From: Phymorhynchus buccinoides
Lineage: Eukaryota; Mollusca; Gastropoda; Neogastropoda; Raphitomidae
Assembly (NCBI GenBank): GCA_017654935.2
Contig: CM065691.1
Span: forward strand, 29,746,764-29,810,763
DNA length: 64,000 nucleotides
Direction of reading: 5' to 3'
Positions 1 through 13,700 of the stretch are shown here, one piece after another (the stretch's first letter is position 1; every line of letters starts with the position of its first letter). A program made the translations under genes and the position numbers. The notes beneath the pieces were generated by a model that saw only the letters and a program-made list of their open reading frames with translations, had not been told where the DNA came from and searched no databases.

Positions 1-152
1 CACTATGATACAGTGCTCAGTGTCAAAATGATAATTTGGCTCCGGAAGCAGTAATTTGTACATTGTTGTCTGCTTACTCTAGTATCATTGTACATTTTCA
101 CATTGATTATTGAATAAAGTAATTTGAATTGCTTGTTTGATATTACTTGCAG

Positions 153-222
153 ATGCTATTAAGGACTGTGATAAAGCTCTTGTATTGAATTCCAAAAACG
201 TGAAAGCGTATTTGCGAAAAGG
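153..222 (+). CDS. SUGT1: SUGT1 TPR exon
   Basis: Acceptor TTACTTGCAG, donor GG|GTAAGT. It encodes (D)[23 protein letters not shown], a TPR helix pair end; the first two bases complete a codon from an exon outside the window. Confidence 0.93.
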
Positions 223-399
223 GTAAGTTTCTTTTTAAGATTGTATTTTGGGGGGGTACATTTCTGCTCATATCTGATAAAGCATCATCACAACATCTGA
301 TAGGTTTGATTAAAATTTTTGCTTCATTAAATTAATTGTTTAAAGTTTTGAAATATTCAGGAAAAAGCAAACAAAAGCTAGATGACAGACAGACAGACA

Positions 400-456
<57 letters not shown>

Positions 457-471
457 GCGCGCGCACGCACG

Positions 472-528
<57 letters not shown>

Positions 529-535
529 ACACACA

Positions 536-583
<48 letters not shown>

Positions 584-3500
584 CGCACATTTGGACAGCA
601 TTATTGTATCCCCTCAACCCCAATTATGCTTCTGATTTCCTGTTCCTCTTCTGTTTGGGCTATTTGATTTGCCCCTCCCCCCTCACTACACACACACACA
701 CAATCTTTTTTTCCTTTATTTCTCACCCTTTCTCTCTGTTTCTGTCTCTTCATGAAACAGTTTCTTGAGTGTATTTCATTTATTTTCTGGTTGCAGTACA
801 GCACTGTTTTCCCAGCAAGATTATCAGGAAGCTCTTGAGACCTTTCAAAAAGGAATTTCGCTGGCAGGTAAGACTCACCCCCTTTTCTTTTCTTTTTCTT
901 TTCTTTTTTTTGTACCCCATTTGTACTGTGCACTGCATTTTAATAAACATGGGATAGATTCTCATGCAGATGGTTTCTAAGAAGAAATAAAGAAGAAGAA
1001 GAAAGAAAAGTTTCTTCAAATCAAATGTTAGTGTTATTTTTTTATGGTTTTTTTGCGATTATAAGGCTTGCAACATATTGCAGAAGGTTTACCTTGTACT
1101 TCTGTCGGTCATTTTGGGGGACCTTGAGGGTCTGTTTCATCATTTTTTAAATTTCTCGATGGCTACATTTGATCATTATCCAAGATACAGATTAACTCAT
1201 TCAAGTCGTTCCGGCCATATATGTCCGGAATTAATAGATAGCTGTCAATTTGATGCATTTGCTTCAAGGGATGTAAATCTGTGTGCACACCATACTTTGG
1301 TCACTTCTAAACTCGCTTCGCTCCCTTAGACCACAATTTTGCCTCTGACTTTGTTTTTGTAGAGGTGTGTTGTTGGGAAACCAATCGGTGTCGAGAGTTT
1401 TTCTATATAAAGTCTATATATAAAACAAGTGTGGATTTGCAATTGTTTGTGGCGTGCAACAATTTTGGACGCGACAATTTTGAACCGACCGACAGACTGA
1501 CCGACCGACAGACAGACCGACAAAGTGAGTTATAGGTTTGTGGCTTGTGCCACAAACAAAAAGTCTGATCTACCACTTCCCTATGTCTAAACCTGAAGTA
1601 AAAACCTGTAATCTTCTTTCATTTCTCCTTTTGTTTATGTATGTTTTATTTGTGTGTATGGCTGGAGTGATTTGTGAGTTTTTTTAATAATTCAAGATCG
1701 TTGCGATGCGAATGAGTTAATGGAAAACTACAGAAGAAGATGACTAATAACAAAGACTCTAAAAGGGTAAGATGGACTACTTAAGAGTTTCGGCGAGCCG
1801 GGCTGATAGAGTTATCGTTAGTGGGGTAGTTACACCATTCTCAGTGGCGGCTATCCAAAGACTCAGACTGGAATTTGAACGGAGAATTCAACTGGCCTAT
1901 CGACGTGTTTTTAACCTAAATGTGTCACGTTTAAAAGGGACATAACCAGTGTTTCTGTCCTCAGTAATATAGGGAAAAGGGACCGGATGTTAGTCTTTTC
2001 TTTTCAGTGTCTTTGCTAATAATGAACCTGAGTCAAAGATATTCTAAAAGGGTAAGATGGATTACTTAAAAGCTCGGCGGACCGGGCTGATAGAGTTATC
2101 GTTAGTGCGGATGTGTACACTATTCACAGTGGAGGCTATCCAAAAACTCGGACTGGAACTTGAACGGAGAATTCAACTGGCCTATCGATGTGTAAAATGT
2201 GTCACGTTTCAAAGGGACATAACCAGTGTTTCTGTCCTCACTACTCATATAGGGAAAAGAGACCGGATGTTTATCTTCCCCTGTACAGTCTTTGCCTGAG
2301 TGTCTTCCCTCCATCTGCCTTGTCTGGCAGCGGTCTCTTCTCTTCTAGTTATCTCTATATTGTTATGTTTGTATTTGCCTCAGGAACATATGCTCAACCC
2401 TTTCATGTGTTTGAGAACTTTAGTTTGTTGTTCATTGTTATTGTTGTTTTCCCCAACCTATTAGTATTACATGTGCTTAATATGCATTGGTTATAGGACT
2501 AATCCCATTCATATTTTCATGTCTGTATTTTATTTTAATGTGTGTAAATGCAGCCAATGAAATGATTGGTTTGAGGTTAAAAATTAAAAAATCTCTTCAT
2601 GTGTTCGTTTTTTTGTTTTTGTTTGTTTGCTTGGTTTTTTTGGGGGGTAGGGGTGGAGGTGGTGGTGTTTGTTTCTTGGGTTTTTTAACATTTTAGTAAA
2701 TGTAGGAATTTTTATTAAAGATTGAATAACCAATTTAATAATATGCTGACATTAATGTTCTTTTCTCTTTATATTTCAGATGGCTCTGAGGGCTTTGATG
2801 TGTGGATAGAGAAGTGTGAAAACAAGCTGCATGAAGGAAAACAGGTGATGTTTTGAAAGCATTCAGTCACACATTCCACTATTTCTTGGTTGCCTCTTTG
2901 CCTTTTCTCTATTTTTTAAGAAAATATTTTAGTATTCCCTGTTAAATTGATAGAGTACTGAGGGTGGTTGCGTACAACAACAACAACATACAGTATTTAT
3001 ACGGCGCTGAATCTTGATAGAAATCAAATCAAAGTGCACACACACGTTACCATTCATACCGCATTCAAACAAAAACGTAATACAAAGCAAACACACACGG
3101 ATGACATGAATGGAATACAGCAGAAACAGACCTAATGGCAAGAGAGAGAAGAGAAAGAGAGCGGAGCTTTAATGACGGGGGAACAGGTGGGTCTTGAGAT
3201 TAGCTTTGAAAGCAGAGAGGGTCGGTCGCTGACGGAGGGAAAGAGGAAGTTTGTTCCAGGAGGTCGGTCCTGAGACAGCAAAAGAGCGCCGACCAACAGT
3301 TGAAAGCTTATACCTAGGGATCTGGAGAGAAAGAGGGTCAGCGTACTCCTTAAGGCATTGGAAAAAAACGACGCAAGCATGACGTAATTTCTATATAATC
3401 TCTACAATTTCAGGGGGGGGGGGGGGGGGGGGGGTGTTACGCACGGACCCAACCAACGCACAGACCTGTTAGTACTCTAGATGACAATCTTTGATCTTCC

Positions 3501-6500
3501 TTATAAATGGTAGAGTGAGCTCGACGAGACAGAAATACATCCAATTCATTGAAGCAGTCAAACAAACCATGTTGTGATGCATGATGTTAGCAAGACCAAA
3601 TTTCTCAATCTTAATCTAGTTATGTGTTATTATTAAAATAACATGTTTATGTTCGCCTATGAATATCTTTTCTGTATTCATTTTTAGCAATTATCTACAT
3701 TCGAAGATGCTTAAAACATTCAAAATATTTTGAGCTCTTAAAAAGTCTAAGACGAAATTAACATTATTCCTTTTCATATTTGTTGTTATTGCTGTTAGTA
3801 TGTTTGTTTGAAGAACAGTCATTCTTTCTTTCTCTTTTCTTGTTTGATTTGTATGATGTTAGTATGTTTGTTTGAAGACAGTCATTCTTTCTTTCTCTTT
3901 TCTTGTTTGATTTGTATGATGTTAGTATGTTTGTTTGAAGACAGTCATTCTTTCTTTCTCTTTTCTTGTTTGATTTGTATGATGTTAGTATGTTTGTTTG
4001 AAGACAGTCATTCTTTCTTTCTCTTTTCTTGTTTGATTTGTATGATGTTAGTATGTTTGTTTGAAGAACAGTCATTCTTTCTTTCTCTTTTCTTGTTTGA
4101 TTTGTATGATGTTAGTATGTTTGTTTGAAGAACAGTCATTCTTTCTTTCTCTTTTCTTGTTTGATTTGTATGATGTTAGTATGTTTGTTTGAAGAACAGT
4201 CATTCTTTCTTTCTCTTTTCTTGTTTGATTTGTATGATGTTAGTATGTTTGTTTGAAGAACAGTCATTCTTTCTTTCTCTTTTCTTGTTTGATTTGTATG
4301 ATGTTAGTATGTTTGTTTGAAGAACAGTCATTCTTTCTTTCTCTTTTCTTGTTTGATTTGTATGATGTTAGTATGTTTGTTTGAAGAACAGTCATTCTTT
4401 CTTTCTCTTTTCTTGTTTGATTTGTATGATGTTAGTATGTTTGTTTGAAGAACAGTCATTCTTTCTTTCTCTTTTCTTGTTTGATTTGTATGATGTTAGT
4501 ATGTTTGTTTGAAGAACAGTCATTCTTTCTTTCTCTTTTCTTGTTTGATTTGTATGATGTTAGTATGTTTGTTTGAAGACAGTCATTCTTTCTTTCTCTT
4601 TTCTTGTTTGATTTGTATGATGTTAGTATGTTTGTTTGAAGAACAGTCATTCTTTCTTTCTCTTTTCTTGTTTGATTTGTATGATGTTAGTATGTTTGTT
4701 TGAAGAACAGTCATTCTTTCTTTCTCTTTTCTTGTTTGATTTGTATGATGTTAGTATGTTTGTTTGAAGAACAGTCATTCTTTCTTTCTCTTTTCTTGTT
4801 TGATTTGTATGATGTTAGTATGTTTGTTTGAAGAACAGTCATTCTTTCTTTCTCTTTTCTTGTTTGATTTGTATGATGTTAGTATGTTTGTTTGAAGACA
4901 GTCATTCTTTCTTTCTCTTTTCTTGTTTGATTTGTATGATGTTAGTATGTTTGTTTGAAGAACAGTCATTCTTTCTTTCTCTTTTCTTGTTTGATTTGTA
5001 TGATGTTAGTATGTTTGTTTGAAGAACAGTCATTCTTTCTTTCTCTTTTCTTGTTTGATTTGTATGATGTTAGTATGTTTGTTTGAAGAACAGTCATTCT
5101 TTCTTTCTCTTTTCTTGTTTGATTTGTATGATGTTAGTATGTTTGTTTGAAGAACAGTCATTCTTTCTTTCTCTTTTCTTGTTTGATTTGTATGATGTTA
5201 GTATGTTTGTTTGAAGAACAGTCATTCTTTCTTTCTCTTTTCTTGTTTGATTTGTATGATGTTAGTATGTTTGTTTGAAGAACAGTCATTCTTTCTTTCT
5301 CTTTTCTTGTTTGATTTGTATGAAAATTGAAAGTTGTTCTTTCTTTATGCTATTTTATTGTATATTGATACTTTTTTTTTCTTTTTCGAGGACATGGTGA
5401 AAACAAACTTCAATCTTAACCATTCATCCTCATTCAAAAATTTGTATTTCGAGTCTCTTTCTGTCACTCTGTCTCCTTTGCTCTTCTGGTCGAACTCTAT
5501 ATCTGAAATTGATTTCTGTGTGTAATATCTCTGGTTATTAGTTTGTGTAATTGTCAATGTTATATTATCAGAATGACAGTATTGTAATAGTATCCAATGT
5601 GTTGATTTTTGTATTCAGAATGCTGGAGGGAGCGATGCCAACAAAGCCACAGCATCAGTGCCTGCTGCTGCTCCCGCTCCCACCAAGCCAAAGTAAGTCC
5701 TGGCAATAGAAACGCAAATTTAGGTTAGGTTAGGTTAGGTGCATTATAGTCACAGAGGCGTCTGTGAAATTCGGGTTGCTCCCACCTGGAGAGCCAGCGG
5801 TGCGCCACCCAATTTTTTTTTTATATTTTTTTTTTGCATGCGATTTTTGTGTGACTGATGAGGAAGGAAGGGAGGTGGGTAAATTTCAGACCTGCCTACT
5901 GCTACGGAAAAAACAAATTGCCGCCGCATTTTATTTTTGCTTATGTCGTTCCCGGTTTTGTCGGTTTCTACGAGCAGACGCCGTGTCACGCGCGATAACC
6001 TAGTCACTTCCGTTTTTATCAAAGTGACTGCGCATGCGTTCTTATTATTTTCTCTGAAAAAATGGCGGACTCCAGCAGCAGCGATTCGGGAGATGTTTCA
6101 AACGAAGAAAAACGAACGCAAACCAGAAAACGAAAATCATCTGGCACACCATCTTGTTCTAAGAAAAAACATCGGCCTGCCGCACAAGTTTTTAAAATAG
6201 CTTACACGGAGGAGTGGCCTTGCATCGTCAGAAGTTGACTCGGTGCGAACCATGCTCGCTGCAGTGCAACCTCTGCCATGCGGACTTCTCTGTGAATCAT
6301 GGCGGTAGAGACGATTGCCGTCAACACGTTCAATCGGCGAAACATATTAAGCAGTGCGTTTCGGCTCAGGAAGAGAACAAATCGATTGCCGTTGTTTGTG
6401 GATGCTACGGAAAAATTTGTCATGCTACTGAAAATTGATGGCTGGGCTACTGATTGGGAAAATTCCAAGTAGGCAGGTCTGAAATTTGGACCAAATGACA

Positions 6501-7616
6501 ACTTTTTCGTTGCCACTGGGTTTAACGTGTGCTAAGTGCATGAGCACACGGGACCTCGGTTTATCGTCCCATCCGAAAGACTCCACGTTCAGACCGCAAG
6601 GCCTACTGCAAAGTGAGAGGAAAAATCCTCTGTACCCAGGTTCAAACTCGGGTTGCAGATAAAACATTACAACAATTTAACAGTAGCAATCTGGCATACA
6701 GTGAAAACCTGCTTAAAAGTTTGCTGTGAGTAGGAGTGGGACAAACTTATCCGAAAAAGCAAAACTTAAACCTTCAATCCCCGTGTTTTCTTCCCTCTGT
6801 TCATGTCCTGGTATTTTTTCTTTCTCTCTCTCGAGCTCAGTCTCTCTCAAGCTCTGTCTCTCTCTATCTTATGTACATACCCACTTACATAGTCATGTGA
6901 ATGTACAGTGGAGTACGTTTAACATGAAACTCGCGGGACAAAGATTTTTGTGTACGTTAACCATATTTTGTGTTTAATTTTCCGACAAAATTGTGGTAAA
7001 AAACAATCTGAAGCCGATCGGGGAGGTGCAGCTAGTTATTCATGCATGTTGCGCTAGACTTGGCGCCAGCTTAACTTGGAAATGCACGTACATACCTTCT
7101 ATTGCCGAGAGCTTATCTGTTTAATTATTAAGAAGTGGAAGATGGCAGCACCAAATATCATCACGATCAATTATTAATCCTCTTCAAAGACTGGTCTTCG
7201 CAAATTTCGATGAAACATCGCAATATTTTCCTAGTGATTAACATCGAATCGATCATGGTGTTGCCGGAAGAGATCAAATGCAAACCGCTTTTTGATTGTC
7301 TCAGACACATCAAATGATCGTAGGTCGAAAGCGCTCATTGGTTCGAGTATCAAACCTTGCTAGGTGCAAGCCTTGTCTACTCACTGCCCAGCCTTCATTT
7401 GCAATCGGGAAAAAAATCTCATCTTCTTAAGTATGAAAATAAAATGTTTAATTTTAAAGCTCAACCTATTTGCTTCAAAACTATGACTGGCAGTCATTTG
7501 TTTGTTTCAATGTGAACTGTATTTTGAGTGCAAATTGTAGTTTGGCAACTGAACGAGCAAAGTAGTATTGCAGACGACAAACTGTGCAGGATTTAAGAAT
7601 GGGCATGCACAGTTCA

Positions 7617-7711
<95 letters not shown>

Positions 7712-10700
7712 CCCCTTCCTCTCCCTCCCTCTTTCTCTAATATTGCATTAGCCACGGACAGGCGACTTTGAATTTCACTGAATTGAAATGAGAGACTTGA
7801 ATTAGAGAGTTCACCGCAACCTGCGGGCAAAACATTAGAGACAATTTTGTTAGTCTACTCTAGTCTATGGTACAAATGCCAGTTGCAAATGCCCTATTGT
7901 CTCATATATAATGTTTGGGTTTGCATGTTTGTTTTGCTGCAGGTATGACTGGTAGCCTTATATATTTTTTCGGTCTGCACAATGTTTCTGGTGCAGGTAT
8001 GACTGGTATTAATTTTTTGGGTTTGCATGTTTGTTTTTGGTGCAGGTATGACTGGTAGCCTTATTAATTTGTTTGGTTTGCATGTTTGTTTTTGGTGCAG
8101 GTATGACTGGTAGCCTTATTAATTTGTTTGGTTTGCACCTTGTTTTTGGTGAAGGTATGACTGGTACCAGACAGCGACCCACGTGGTGGTCACCCTGCTG
8201 CAGAAGAACACCAAGAAGGAGGACCTGCAGGTGGACGCACAGCCCACCGCGGTGAGCAGTCCATAAAGGAACGGACAACACACAAATTTTAACTCATTCT
8301 GCCCTATGCCCGACAAATTGCCGGGCACACTAGTGCATCTTATTCTACCAGCGCCTACACCCAACAAATTATCGGGGAACAAAGTTGCACTCACTTTCCC
8401 TATCAATCTAAAATAAATGTATGATTAAGCTTAAAAGAAGCTTATTCTTTTGCTATTTGTGTCGCAATGACTCGCTGAACTTTGTGTGGTTTGCAAGCAT
8501 TTTATAGCCGTTTTTTTGTAAAATAAATTGTTTAAATAAAACTAGTTCCTTTCTCTCAGAACCTGCAGGCTGGAATTGCACCCTACAGGTCACATAGCTA
8601 GGGCACATAATGAAAACACATGGAAAAAGCACAAAGCATACATTTTTATGTTAGTATTTGGGAAGGGAGGGGGATTGTTGTTAAAGGAAATTACTACGAA
8701 AGTGAAGAATTTAGACCACACAAAAAGCATACCTTGCTGCTTCACAAACTATAATGAAGTGTGTGTGCATGACTATTTTATCCCAAACTAACTACAAGAA
8801 ACTGGTGTCTGAGTGTGTTTGAAAAATTTAGGAGACTGCAGTTTCTATGCATTGTCATAATGAATTACAAAATGTTGCAATAGTTGGTGGGGGTTTTTGT
8901 GTGGTTTTAAAAAAAAAAATGTTGCAATGTTGATTGGGTGTAAGTGTGCGTGTTTGCTTGATATTGTTTTGTTTTTTCATTGTGTCTTTGTTATTGCGGT
9001 GTTCTTTTGCAGCTGACTGTGCACACGAAGCGGGCGGATGGTGAGGATGTGGACCTTGAAATCCATCTGAGTCACCCCGTGATGGCTGAGCAAACTACAT
9101 CCAAGGTCATGGCTTCTAAAGTGAGTTTTTATTCATCCCGGTTCTTCACTTTCTCTTTCAAAATGTTTCTGTGCAGGTGTTGTGTGGGTGGGTGTTTTTA
9201 ACATATATTTTGAGGCAGAAATCCAGCTCTGGCTTAACTTTTTAAGCCCCTTATAGCCTGATTCCGCCCATGACATCCATTACTTTCTCCTACCAAGCCG
9301 TCTAAAACCGCCCCTGTACACCCACTTCGTTATGTATTTTGGAGTTAAAATTGCAATATGAAAAAATAAAAAATATATCACATAACAAAAAAAACATTGC
9401 AAGTTAAACATGTTTCATTTATACACAAACCCTGAACATTTGAAGTCAATCCATCAAGTAGTTATTTTTTAATATTTTTTTAAAACAAAGTACCCCATTT
9501 CGGGCCCAGTTTACCAACATTAATTTGGTGGTTACAGGGAGTAGAGTCGTCATTTTAATCGGGGTTACAAGTGTTAAATGAGTTTCTTCTGTCTACTTGT
9601 CCTTTGTGCCTCCATCCATGCAGATAAATCAACTAACACGGTTAGAAATATATATCAAGCATATAAAAAAAAAATGAAGAAAAGCTCATCATGGGCCCCT
9701 AAGTCATTAAAATGCTTTTTTCATTTTATGCCTTGTTATCTCTGATTGGCCATGCAGAGTTTTAACTTGAAGATGAAGCCCAACCCATCCCCATTGACCC
9801 TTATCCACTTTGTTTTCCCTGCCAATGAATCTGTCTTCATGTGTTGCAAGGTATTCCAAATGAAGCATCACTCACACTCAAATTTTATAGAAGGAATCGT
9901 TTGTGTGTGAAGTTATTGATTCTCCTATTCAAGACTAACCTTGACTGGTATCACCGTATGTGTTCTTTTCCGACTCGCCAACTTTTCACTTCTTTTTTTT
10001 ATTGCATGGACTCGTGATGGAGACTATTATTGTTTTTGTATTCTTTTATGTATATCTTTTTCCACATTTTATTTTTTAGTACAAGTCTTTTCTTTGTTTG
10101 TTTTTTTCTTTTCTGGGCTGGTGGTGCGGGGTAGCATTATGAATAGTCTTTGTGTTCAGGGAGTGCCAGTTGTGTATAAAGTGATATGGGTTTACTCAGA
10201 CATGTTTACCGTAAGAAATGTTCGTACAATCTTACGAAATTGAAGGTCACTGTACGATTGTACGACTCACGCACAAAAACATACGCAATTCTCAACATCA
10301 ATCGTACAAAATTTTATTTCCGTGCCTAATCCACATGGGGGGTCCTCTTTTTTCCCCAGTCACCGGTTCTATGACCTTGACCCGACATGTTTAGGGGATT
10401 ACTCGCCCGTCACAGTGCGCATGCGTAGTATTTATTACTGTGCTTTTCCACCTTGTTGTCTCTGTCGGGCGAGGCGTTTTCTGAACTGTTCGCACGACAG
10501 ACTGATAAAATGTTATGGGCTGGTGATGTTGACAGGTGGAGATCAAGCTGAAGAAGGCAGAGGGGGTGCAGTGGACCAAACTGGAAGGGGATGGGCAGAA
10601 GTTCAATCTCAAGCTGCCGCCTGCTGCTGCTGCCTCCGCTGTGCCAGGTCAGACCACAGTAAATTCAGTGCTATCAAATGGAAGAAAGCTGTACACCATT

Positions 10701-13700
10701 TTCCTTGCCATAGCTGATCCAGAATATATTGATAGCATTGCGAGTATTAGTATTAGTAAATCAGGGTTGCTTCAGGGTTGGTGTAGTTTCACAATGACGT
10801 CTGCAGCATGAAATATTGCACTTAAAATGAGTTCTAATTTGAGGTTTGAAATACATATGCTCAGGTACTTCACCAAGCACACTTCAGTTCAGACAAGCAA
10901 AATTTATAGAAGTTTATACATTTGCTTAGTCATCACTCATACTTGATTTCATACAGTTATGAACATTGAAAATTAGTTCTGGTCTGCCTGAAAATAAGAT
11001 TATGTCTTAGGCTGCTTATACAGTCTTTCATATTTAAAAAAAAAAAAAAATACAAGCAAAGGATTGTGTCGGTTAAAATATTCCCAGGAGAAAAGCCATC
11101 ACGAGTTTACTCATTTAACTTTATGCTTTTCCAACAGTTATTTTCATATGCCAAGGAAAGATAACTTCCTGATTGATATGACATTAAAAATGATGTAGAA
11201 AGCTTTTGTTATGAAGTGTAGACAAATGTGATGCAGCACAGGAAAACAAGGCTAAAGTCGGGCAGCCACAAGAGAGAGAGAAAGAGAGAGATTTGATTGA
11301 TTGAAAAATTGTTAAAAATAAACTATTAGAGATAGATGAATTCTGTTTTTTGCCTGTTAATCTGTTGTCTCTGGCCTTTCTGAAAATATGAATAAGTCAA
11401 AAATGATCATTTACGACATTAGCCTTGTTTTCCTGTGCTGCATCACAAATTGTAATGTTCATAAAGGATTTGCTAACTACAACCAGCTTCCGCTAATACA
11501 GTGGAAATCAAAATTGAAAGGATGACTTATTTTTTTAAGAAGCTAATATTTTGAGATTATAACAAAAAGTTTTGCCAAAAGGAAGATTATGAAATTGGGA
11601 CCGAAACATTATTGTGAATTATGCAACTTTTTTGTGATAACCCGCTTTAGAGTTAGCTGGTTTCCACTGCATTCCCCGTTTTCCAACAGAAGAGGGCAGT
11701 TGAAAATGATGTTTTACGTCCTCTCGGTCATAAGACACATATGGGACATTTGTAAATACAAAGATGGTGGGAACAATACTGGTTCAATGCCCGGAGGCAG
11801 TGCAACACCAGTAAAGTCCCGAGTTTTTAACAATACAGATAGGTATAGCGGTAACCACGCCTCGGTTAAACTTCATCGGCTATGGTACCGCCACATTATA
11901 TGTATAACGTAACCTTGCAGAAGAGGGCAGTGAAGCCTCGGCCCTGAAGTACCCCAGCTCCAGCCACTACACCCGCGACTGGTACAAGCTTACAAGCACT
12001 GAACTTCCAGAAAGTGGGGGAACTATTTATACAAAAGATCCCCCGGTATCCCCACGGGGGAACATCTTCTTTGTGATAACCCGCTTTTGAGTGATCTGGT
12101 TTCAAACTGCATTTCCCGTTTTCCAACAGAAGAGGTCAGTGAAGCCTCGTCCCTGAAGTACCCCAGCTCCAGCCACTACACCCGCGACTGGGACAAGCTT
12201 ACAAGCACTGAACTTCCAGATGGTGGGGGAACTATTTATACAAAAGACCCCCCTGTATTAACAACTTCTTTGTGATAACCCGCTTTAGAGTGATCTGGTT
12301 TCAAACTGCATTTCCCGTTTTCCAACAGAAGAGGTCAGTGAAGCCTCGTCCCTGAAGTACCCCAGCTCCAGCCACTACACCCGCGACTGGGACAAGCTGG
12401 AGCTGGAGGTGAAGGAGGAGGAGAAGAACGAGAAGCTGGAGGGGGATGCCGCCCTCAACAAGCTCTTCCAGCAGATCTACTCTGACGGCACCGACGAAGT
12501 CAAGAAGGCCATGATGAAATCCTTTGTAAGTCACTGGCCACTGCTGTCTTCTGGATGTTGTCAGCCGAGTGTTGATCTTACTTTCTGTGTGTGTGTGTCT
12601 CTCTGAGCATCTGTTTGTGTGTGTGTGTATGTGTGTGTGTGTGTGTCTCTCTCTGAGCATTTGTTTGTGTGTGTATGTGTGTGTGTGTGTGTGTGTGTGT
12701 CTGAGCATCTGTTTGTGTGTGTGTGTCTGAGCTTCTGTCTCTCTGAGCATCCGTTTGTGTCTGTAGGCATGGGTGTGTTGTCTGTTTCTCTGTCTCTCTC
12801 AGCATCTGTGTCTGCAGGTGTGGGTGTGTTGTCTGTTTCTCTATCTCTCTGAGCATCCGTTTGTGTCTGTAGGCATGGGTGTGTTGTCTGTTTCTCTGTC
12901 TCTCTCAGCATCTGTTTGTGTCTGTAGGCATGGGTGTGTTGTCTGTTTCTCTATCTCTCTGAGCATCTGTTTGTGTCTGTAGGCATGGGTGTGTTGTCTG
13001 TTTCTCTGTCTCTCTCAGCATCTGTTTGTGTCTGTAGGCATGGGTGTGTTGTCTGTTTCTCTGTCTCTCTCAGCATCTGTTTGTGTCTGTAGGCATGGGT
13101 GTGTTGTCTGTTTCTCTGTCTCTCTCAGCATCTGTGTCTGCAGGTGTGGGTGTGTTGTCTGTTTCTCTGTCTCTCTCAGCGTCTGTAGGCATGGGTGTGT
13201 TGTCTGTTTCTCTGTCTCTCTCAGCATCTGTTTCTGTCTGTAGGCATGGGTGTGTTGTCTGTTTCTCTGTCTCTCTCAGCATCTGTGTCTGTAGGCATGG
13301 GTGTGTTGTCTGTTTCTCTGTCTCTCTGAGCATCCATTTGTGTCTGTAGGCATGGGTGTGTTGTCTGTTTCTCAGACCTGCCTACCCATATGATTTTTCC
13401 GTATTTTGTACACGATTTTGAGCCCCAGTACTGCAGTACGGTAAATGGAAAATTAATACGGCAAAAATTTGAACTTTCTTCTGAGATCGGTCAAAATCGA
13501 GTGTTTTTCATCATTTCGCATGGTGTTTTAATGTTCTGTAATGTTCCGTTTTTGGGTCTCCTTGCAAAATACGGAATTTTGAGAAAAAGTACGGAATAAT
13601 TTTATTTCGTGGAGTACCTAAAAAAGAAATTGGGGGTAGGCAGGTCTGGTTTCTGTGTCTCTCTGAGCATCTGTTTGTGTCTGTAGGCGTGGGTGTGTTG

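Larger units (their letters stand above)
5740..6665 (-). mobile_element. 5'-truncated tRNA-derived SINE, split by a later insertion
   Basis: On the + strand it begins TAGTCACAGAGGCGTCTGTG and resumes after the insertion with GACCAAATGACAACTTTTTC, through GGTTCAAACTCGGGTT (the B box on the - strand). The element at 5887-6481 sits inside it. Other copies, at 45105 and 50868, run straight through this point. The 3' end on the - strand is followed by (CCTAA)n near 5722-5741. Confidence 0.8.

Noticed and set aside
332..635. Open frames made of His-Thr or Cys-Val repeats
   Set aside because: They are translations of the AC microsatellite; the same occurs at 12560, 23000, 26600, 27200, 31850, 34800 and 39900.
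3764..5022. Open frames in the 64-bp array on both strands
   Set aside because: Unit length of 63 bp keeps the frame open by chance; no homology.
3797..5322. CRISPR array
   Set aside because: Units are contiguous with no unique spacers, and the sequence is animal.
5722..5741. (TTAGG)n as a telomere remnant
   Set aside because: Only about four units, placed exactly at the 3' end of a SINE; better explained as its tail.
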